In this document: positions 56,293-64,000 of the stretch, piece after piece | How positions within the stretch are numbered: position 1 is the stretch's first letter | Layout: every line of letters starts with the position of its first letter | Source of the DNA: Celoporthe dispersa | Lineage: Eukaryota > Ascomycota > Sordariomycetes > Diaporthales > Cryphonectriaceae | Assembly (NCBI GenBank): GCA_016584495.1 | Contig: WAID01000013.1 | Span: 2,294,001 to 2,358,000 of the forward strand | Direction: 5' to 3' | Length of the DNA stretch: 64,000 nucleotides | Translations under genes and position numbers: made by a program | The notes under the pieces: model-generated | The model's input: the letters and a program-made list of their open reading frames with translations, nothing else | Told to the model about the DNA's origin: nothing | The model's database searches: none

Positions 56293-59200
56293 GAAGAAGA
56301 TATATGAACAATCTGTTTCTCCTTTGTCTGCTGCTGCTGTTGTCGTCGTCGTCTTCTCTGGAGAGAACGGTGTGGTCTATGACGCATGAAAGATTTATGT
56401 ATGTACCTTGAACGGATCAACAAACGTTACGAGGCTCAGTGGGCGTTTCTTCAGGGGTGGCTTTTTGTGTGTTTTGTCTTTCTTTTGTTTGTTCAAACAA
56501 ATCAAACCTGGGTGGCTTGCTGTGATGATTCCTGTGAGAGAGAGAGAGAGAGACATGTCCTTTTTCTTTTTATTTCTCTTCTCTCTCGATATACCTTGTT
56601 CAGACCGATACGGCGCAATTGTGTGTTTGTGTGTGGTGGCAATAAACTGATTTTCTCGCTGCAACTACCATTTTGTGTGTCCAACCTGTGATGGTCGAAC
56701 TTATGTGTGTATGTGACTTTCCAAGGCCCAAGACTAAGTTTCTCATGGTGAGTGGAAGAATCCTTGGGGCGTGTCGGAGTATTTCGTGTGTACCCACCCT
56801 TGTCTCCCAACCCGATCAACAGTACCGCAGTCGAGCAGCGATAGAACCAAACCAGACCAGAGTATTCTCCTCAACAGTGCTCTCTCCAGAAGCAAAAGAC
56901 CCCAGAAAAATAAAATAAATTCATGTTGTAGATAAACGAAACAGACCGAAACCCCTTCAACAAGTCGTGGATTCTTGGTGACGAGAATGTAAAGGGAGGG
57001 GGCGAGATAGGAGAGGAGAAAGAGGGGGAGGTTCGGCAGAATCCGGAAACAGCTTTACCAAAGCAAGAGTACACCTCTGTCCAAGGGATCCCTGAGGCAG
57101 AGGGGACCAAACAAGATCGACATAAGACGCACGAGCAATAACAACAGCTTTTCCAAAAGTCGAGATGGAACCGACAGGCCTGCGCGTGCGCTCTATTTGA
57201 AGACACATTCAAGCTTATTTTTAAACTCTTTAAGAAGAAAAAAACAACGCATCTCGTCTCCTCCTCTGCAGAGCTTCGTCGTGGACAAACGCGTATCCCT
57301 CAAGGTAGCGGCATGCGAGATGACGAGGACTCTCTGCCCGGACCACAGTGCCCGGGCTCGTGAGAAACATGGCTCAGCTGGGCTGCCGTCTTTAGCCATG
57401 CCTGTGGCTCTACCTAACCACCGATGCCTTCCATATGGGACATTCCCGCACGGTTTTTTCTTCTGCTTCTTTCTCGTGCCAGTGTCCACCGCTCCAGGTG
57501 ACGCGCAGCTTGATGACGAGTGCAGGGTCCTCCTCCTCTTCTTGTGCTACTCACAAGGGCCTGTCGTCCACAGCAAGGTTTCCGAATGAAAGTTAAGCCG
57601 TTGCTTCCCGCTCTCTCTCTCTCTTTCTCTGCGTGTGTCTGTCTGTCTGTCTCTCCTCTGCTGTGCATTCAATGAAGCTGTTGTGGCCTCTTGGCAGACC
57701 AAAACCCCCAGCCTTGCAATTTTTCAACGATAGCGCTATGTTATGAAACCTACACAGGGCTTGCTCGCTCCCTCGGCACACAAACAATCCCTCCAGGGAA
57801 GAGGGGTTGGGTTGCCCTCTCTAAACCGCTTTTGACAGTCCCGGTGATTTGCATCTGCCAGTGCCGGCAGATCCTCCTAGCGGTAGATCAAGGGCCTGGT
57901 CGCGATTCCTGGGGGATCGTCACAGGGTCCATGCTCAGGTGATCTGAGATCGACTCGGGAGGGTGATCCCAGCGCCGAGCCGCAAGCTGAAAATAATGAT
58001 GGTAGAATAATAATAATAACGATAATAATAATAAATGTTGAAAAACATTGTTCATATTCAGCTGGGCCGCAAAGAGAAGAAGCAAAAAGAGATCAATCAC
58101 ACAAATGTTGTCTTCTTCTTCTTTACAACAAGATGACAATCTGCTCATCCCTCCTGGCACCGTATCTTTCGTGTCGCAGCCTTCATTGGCCCATCCTACT
58201 TTTGTCCCCTATGGGCCCCCTCCCCTTCTTCCTCCTTCATGCTCGTCTTATCAAGGGAGTCGGCGATGCGACCGTTTCCGGTTAGGGTGTTCATAACAAC
58301 GATCAATTATACACAACATAACTCTAAACCGGACCACCTTGTGTGTCTTTGTCAGATAAAATAATACGATACGAGACTAATTATCTCTGCGAGGTGTGTG
58401 CATCCTCCATATCAACAATCTTTTGCCGTCGGAGCAATACTTACGGGAGAAGGGGGTGGGCTAAATGACAACAGCTTATTCCTCTTTTTTTTTCTTCTTT
58501 TTCTTCTCTCTTTCTTGTGTGTTTTTTCTAATAAATAAAACATTTCATTTTCTTTTTCTTTCGTTCTTCTTTTTGCCGCTGTTGGCGGTAGCACCCTGGA
58601 ACTGCAAGGCGCGATGACGGGCAGCAGGCAGGGCTTTGGATAATTCAGGAAGGTCGGCCAAGGCCCAAAGCCGAAACTGAACTCGAAGAGAAAGGTCGGC
58701 TTCCCAACGGCCGACTGCCGACGTGCTCCACACCCCAGATTTCTGAGAAGGGCTGCTGGTTGGCCTTTTTGGTGTTTTTGTTCTTCTTCTTTCTCTTTCT
58801 GGCTTTCTACATATAAGCTGTCTTTCCAAACTTGCTCAGGATTAGGGGTGGCAAAGTGTTGCATCTACATCCCTTTTTGACGCCGTGAGGGGTGTAGGTA
58901 GGTGTGTGTGTAGGTGTGTGTGTGACTTGTCTTTTTGGCACTTTTGCCTTCTCTCCCAAGACTGCCATGTCCCGTGCGAAAGCACCAGACCACCATGGAA
59001 CCTTGGACCCCTCGGGGGTGGTAGCGTCTGGCCCATCGCTGTTCTCGTCTCGCATGTACAGCGACCTGCTTCTTGCGTCTGAGAGTTCCTGAACACCGTC
59101 GAGAGCGGCCCATCGAGGAAGGATATTATCGGGCGGCAGGCCGAGGGCACCGAAGGAGATAGCGACAGAGCGGCGTGCCGACAGGGAGAATCAAGTTTAT

Positions 59201-60011
59201 GAGTATGTGGGAACCATGGACTTGATTGCGACGGGCCTATCGCTCAGGAAACCTGACATCATGGAGAAAGAAACAAGAGAGAGAGAGAGAGCGCGCGCGC
59301 TAAAAGGTGGGCAGCAGGTAGTGGTACGACGAGAGCTGGTCATCGGTCATCATCATCACCACAAACAAAGCCAGCCCGGCCTCATCTCGATCATGTCTCG
59401 CCAGCCCTCGCGGCTTGCTCTCGAACGAGGCATCTCATGAAGACGTCACTGCGCTTCTGAGTGCTCACGCCATGCCAGGTCACTTGACTTACACAGCAAT
59501 GCGCTGGAGGAGGGGAGGGGAGGGGCAAAAGAAGGACAAGAGGGTGTGTGTGTGTGCGTGTGTGTGGTGGGTCGACCGTTCTCAACACCATCCTGTGGAG
59601 CATGAATATGCCCTCAAGGGCAAAACTAGTGACTAGTTGCATGCCACACACACACACAAGCTCTCCACGCAGTGTCGGTTCTCGTCTTCTTCCTTGCACA
59701 CCTGCCTTCCTTCCCTTTCCTCCACCTCCACCTCGATATTCTTCCTCTCTTTCTTCTTTGGTTTTCATAGTACCATCATCAGTTCCCCTTCCTTATCGCA
59801 GGTTGTCGTAAAAGTTCACTTCTCCCCTGGACGCGGCCCTCCCCCCCCCCGGTCGTGGGAGCCCACAATCTCCCCTGCCGGACCTCGCACCCTTCGTGGA
59901 AATATGAGAGGTTCCTTGCAAGCGCGGGCGGTAGATGTGACATATACCTCCTTTCTCTCTCCTCTCTCTCTCTCGGGGCGCCCCACGGAAACTCTCCTCA
60001 GAGTTCCCAAT

Positions 60012-60069
60012 GTACTATGGTACTTTTTTTATTATTAATTTTCTTTTTACTATTATAGTACCGTGGTAC
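60012..60069. repeat. Pair of GTAC-armed 12-mers around a 34-bp AT-rich spacer
   Basis: GTACTATGGTAC (60012-60023) and GTACCGTGGTAC (60058-60069) flank an almost pure A/T spacer. Each arm is itself nearly palindromic, so the element could extrude a hairpin. GTACGTACC continues on the right. Confidence 0.65.
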
Positions 60070-60210
60070 GTACCTAGTTACTCGCTTTACCACCCTCCCC
60101 CTTGTCTTTCTCGCCTCCTGTTCGTGCATACTCACCCCTGTTTCCATTTATCTTGCTCTCGTCGATTATCATGAGGTATCATTCTCCCGGATCCACTCCG
60201 AGACGACCAC

Positions 60211-60241
<31 letters not shown>

Positions 60242-62001
60242 CCCGTATGTGTCTCCATTCCATCAAGAGATCAAAGATCCATCCTGCCTCCTACCTCAAG
60301 TTCGCACTCGCCTGCTGTTCCAATCAAAGTGGCACTTAACCCGTCGAGCAGCCGAAAGCAACCCTCCCCATGACCTCACTTTCACACACACGCGAGACGG
60401 CCCCCGCCCTCCTCCCGCCGTCTTTTTCTTTCCTTTCCCCCTTCCTGCAAGATAAGACCTGCAGCTTAGACGCACCACCTCGTTCCTCCCTCACGCACAG
60501 GTCGAGACCCAGGCTAGATTCCGAGGGGAAGGTCGGTCGGTGGAGTCAAACCTCGCCCGCCCGCCCCTCCTCCGCGGCGTGTGATTCGGGAGCGCGGTGG
60601 TGGTGGATAAGGTCTCCCTGCTTTCCTCTGTAGAGTGGCGCCGTCGTACCAGTTCTTTGATTCCAATCGCAGACAGAGAGGAAGGCGGCCCTGCAGCAGG
60701 ACCCCACTTGTTCAACACAGACCTCCCATCATCATCATATCTTTTACTTCACTTTCCTCTCTATCCTCTTTCCTTCGCCCCCTGGAACTGTCGGTGGTAG
60801 TATCTCGAGACTCGCGGCCCGCGGAATACCGTGCGATCTCGGCCGTCGACAGGAAAACGGGGAGGAGGGGAGGGGCAGCACCTAACGATCGACACGGGGG
60901 CGAGAGCGGGTCTGCTTTATTGGACCCTGCGTCTGGAGAAGGGGTGGGATGATGGTTCGGTGCGTAGCCTTCTCGTACGTGATGGAGACGAGAGGGGCAG
61001 GTCTGGTTCCTTGTTTCTTTGCCTTCCTAGAAGAGTGTTCTGTTCTGCGGCGGACGGAAGGCGAGGCTCGGGTGGTGCCCACGTAGACGTTGGAGTGGTT
61101 GTGGTGTTGTTCGAACCCTCTCTTCTTTTTGACACACGGTGTCTAATGTAGCTGAAATGCCGCTCTCCTGGGGTGGCGGACACCTTTCTTCCGCTTGCAC
61201 ACAAGGATTTATTGGGTATACACCCGCAAGGCTGCAGTGGAAAAAGGAAAAGAAAAAAAGAGATAGGGTGCAGTTCCTTACTCGCATACGCACTTGCTAT
61301 GCCAGTGTGAATCCGTCCTCATACACCTCGGTATGCTGCCCTCGACTCGAGCACGGTTGTTGGAGTGGCTCCTTCAATGACGCTTCCAGTGACTCCCTTG
61401 ATGTTCTCAGCATCTTCCACTCGGAGTGTGTTTCCTTCGGATGCCTTGGCCCCTCATCTATGGTCAAGCAGCTTGTCTTGAGATGACCAGTCACCAGTTG
61501 GACCCATGCACCACTGTCGAGACCTTGCTCGTGCTGCTGGCATCATAGGAACACCATAGTATAGCACATTGACTTGATCTCGACGCGTCAAGAAAGTACA
61601 AGTTGAAGTCAGGCTGCCGTTCGAGCAGCTTTTCATCGGTTCGTAGAATTAAACTCAGGAGAGATAGGGCGACAGTGAGGTTGATATGATGGTTCAGAGG
61701 GAAGTAATATTGACACAATTGAGACACCTATGGTCAATTGTTTTATGAGAAAGAAAAGGAAAAAAATTGGGATCCAAGGGCCAACTTACATATAGAAATA
61801 TTGATCTCTACAAAGAGCTTTTGCGAGAAGCCAGGATTTTGCGAAATGAGTATTCGATCACGCCATCGTTCTCGCAATAAGCGCCACAATTGACGCCGGC
61901 ATGCCCTGCGTATAAGAGCGAATAAATAGCCAAGGATGAGGCTCTTACAGTGACATAAATAATTACAGCAGCAACAATACCAAACGAAGAAGACGGAAAG
62001 G

Positions 62002-62003
<2 letters not shown>

Positions 62004-62035
<32 letters not shown>
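62004..62035. repeat. AT dinucleotide repeat
   Basis: About 15 TA units, uninterrupted. Confidence 0.9.
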
Positions 62036-62037
<2 letters not shown>

Positions 62038-63828
62038 AGCTTATGAAGGCCTTCACAAGCGAGCCCTCTTTCCGACCGCGCGCAGAGAACGCGTAAGCAT
62101 TTCTTGGAAATGCGGCTGTTCTTGGAAGCCGCAGTGGAAAAGGCCGCGCAGCAGGGCATGGGAGGGAGGACCAGCTTCTCAATCCAGAAGGCGACTCCTG
62201 TGCTTCTCTCTGCCCTCTGAGCCCGTAAGATAGCACACACATCCTTTGAAACGCCCCTTAAGAACGAGGGACAAGCTGAAAATTGCGGCGGCAGGATTGT
62301 GGGAATCTCTCGCAGATGGGGATTGAAACGCTGATAATGCCATTTCAGCCTGGCACCGGGCATGTTGTGGTCCGTGGACGTTCCTTGTCCTTATCGTTGG
62401 GTTTGGAACAGAAAGAGAAGAAGAAGAAGAAGAAACAGAAAATGGACGGCTCGAGAGGCTCGCCCTGGAGCAGATTCCGCGGGACGAAAGACGGGGCGAT
62501 ATCTCGGTACCAGTGTGAGAACACCTGGAAACGGATGAGGTTGAGTCAAGAGGAGGGAGCCAGAAGAGGGGCAAGGGGGTCTACAGCATGACCACCTCCG
62601 ACTCGAGGTCTGATCTATCAGCTTGGCATGCGTGGGACGGGGCCAGAAAGCGGCACATGATGATATGGAGAGCCTATGAGAGAGGCTGCACGCAGCCCTC
62701 TGGGTGTGTCGACATTGCGCTGAGATGGTCATGACAAGTTTCAGATCGGACCGACTGGCAGCAACATCCCACATCAGGACTTTAAGAGGACGGCTCGGGC
62801 GGGCGTGAACTTCCGTGAGAGAAACCTACATGACGTGCCGAGGAAGCTGGTGGTGGCCTGGTGAGGTCTGGAGGGGGCATCGTGGAGGTGCCAAGGCTAC
62901 CACAGCAGAGCCGCATGGGACACAGAGAGGAGGGGTATTTCAATGGCCAGGAATTCCGATTCTGGTGGAGCACGCTCACGGATGTATTCTCACCTCAAGC
63001 GGACGGCTAAGGTAGGTGCTCATTCTCCGTGATGCCTCATCCCTTCAGGCTTGGCATGTCCACTCAGTTTCTTTTACAGCATCGAAGAGACCCAGTTATG
63101 CCTCAACCATAGCTAGGGCTACGGTTTGGTTTCAAAGATCATAGGGACTCGTTATTATGCCCTGTTGGCGATCAAGCACGGCGGTAACCATGATGATTCG
63201 TTCGAGTGAACGTTCCTAGGCGAAATCTGACAAATTCGGTCATATATATTCGCATATTCCGACCAGCTTTCTCTCTCTTTTTTCCCCTTCTTCTTTTTCT
63301 CTTCTTCTTCCGCATCTATTCTTAGACACGGAGCCTCAATTTTTTTGAAAAAAATCGACCATGGAAAAGAGTTTGACCGTAGCGCAGATGCTACGATGCT
63401 GCAGGAGGACGTCGCACTTTCGAGAGACGATGCCTCCGACGCTGACGCGTACATGGGACTGGAGCGATGCTAAGCGCAGTGGATTGCACATATGCAGCGT
63501 GAAGGCCAAGACCTTTTGTCCTTTTAAAGACTTTATATCCTGAATGGTATCTCGCAGTCGAGAAGCGAAGCAATCAGGCGGTGGAGAGCAGGCCGGACGA
63601 GGTGGTCCGGTCTGGAGGGGACAAGGGCCCTCTACCAAGTTACAGCACATAGTTGTGGAAACTCTACTATCGAAATTATGGCCTCCTCTTGGCATTGATT
63701 CTGTACCAATCCTTTCGCGAGCCAGCCTAGATAATATTGTGGAAGAGAGAACCCTTCCATGGCTATGTTTGTGTTTGTGTGTGTGTGCCATAGGCTCTTG
63801 TCAAGCGACAGAAATTGTCCACTAAGAC

Positions 63829-63833
<5 letters not shown>

Positions 63834-63896
<63 letters not shown>

Positions 63897-63902
63897 ATAT
63901 AT
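63834..63902. repeat. GT dinucleotide repeat ending in TATG/TA units
   Basis: About 26 GT units run into atgtatgtatatatata. Confidence 0.9.
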
Positions 63903-64000
63903 ACATTGGAAGGGCTTTGCAACATACCCATAAGAGATGTTACTATCTGCGACATAAGCTTATGGCGTAATTGTGGTTCACGGCTGAATACATCTCAACA

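Larger units (their letters stand above)
56293..64000. other. 7.7 kb gene-poor region to the right edge
   Basis: No supported gene. Contains GA/CT tracts (57612-57660 and 60214-60241), several T/A-rich stretches, an inverted pair of GTAC-armed motifs (60012-60069), an AT repeat (62004-62035) and a GT repeat (63834-63886). Frames up to about 200 codons (for example on the minus strand at 61743-62363) include translated simple repeats. Confidence 0.55.

Overview
The window looks like nuclear DNA of a filamentous ascomycete, most likely a sordariomycete. Genes carry short introns (59 to 128 bp) with fungal donor, branch and acceptor signals. Coding sequence is strongly G/C-ending. Intergenic DNA is full of purine/pyrimidine tracts and microsatellites. 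The recognisable proteins include Gcn20, a cpc-1/GCN4 bZIP, a Crh-type GH16 enzyme, an AflR-type regulator and a Dal5-type MFS permease. I see no rRNA, tRNA, CRISPR array, intact transposon or prokaryotic feature.

Layout. (1) 1-983: 5' part of a Ser-rich protein leaving the left edge (-). (2) 1.1-11.3 kb: gene-poor. (3) 11.7-18.6 kb: gcn20 (+), an SRP40/Nopp140-like nucleolar protein (-) and a Crh-like cell-wall glucanosyltransferase (-). (4) 18.7-23.6 kb: gene-poor. (5) 23.6-27.9 kb: MFS permease (+) converging on a 2-oxoglutarate/Fe(II) dioxygenase (-). (6) 30.2-31.4 kb: an APH-like kinase-fold gene (+). (7) 35.9-37.5 kb: a cpc-1/GCN4-type bZIP (+) with upstream ORFs and a long AUG-less in-frame 5' extension. 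(8) 38.5-44.6 kb: SAM methyltransferase (+), small Cys-rich protein (-), dienelactone-hydrolase-like protein (-) and DUF885 metallopeptidase-like protein (+). (9) 44.6-54.7 kb: gene-poor. (10) 54.7-56.3 kb: Zn2Cys6/AflR-type regulator (+). (11) 56.3-64 kb: gene-poor.

Function. Gcn20 (co-activator of the Gcn2 kinase) and the cpc-1-type bZIP both belong to general amino-acid control and lie about 22.6 kb apart. The permease, dioxygenase, methyltransferase, hydrolase and AflR-type regulator are types often found in metabolite clusters, but they are spread over 30 kb with no backbone synthase, so no cluster is claimed.

Sequence quality. Ten of the twelve larger gene models are broken by single-base indels, mostly losses of one base in short homopolymers, at sites where the protein continues in another frame. 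In nine of them the inferred indels restore a length divisible by three when summed over the gene; the edge-truncated gene cannot be tested that way. This points to consensus errors rather than mass pseudogenisation, and gene ends and protein lengths below are given with that in mind.
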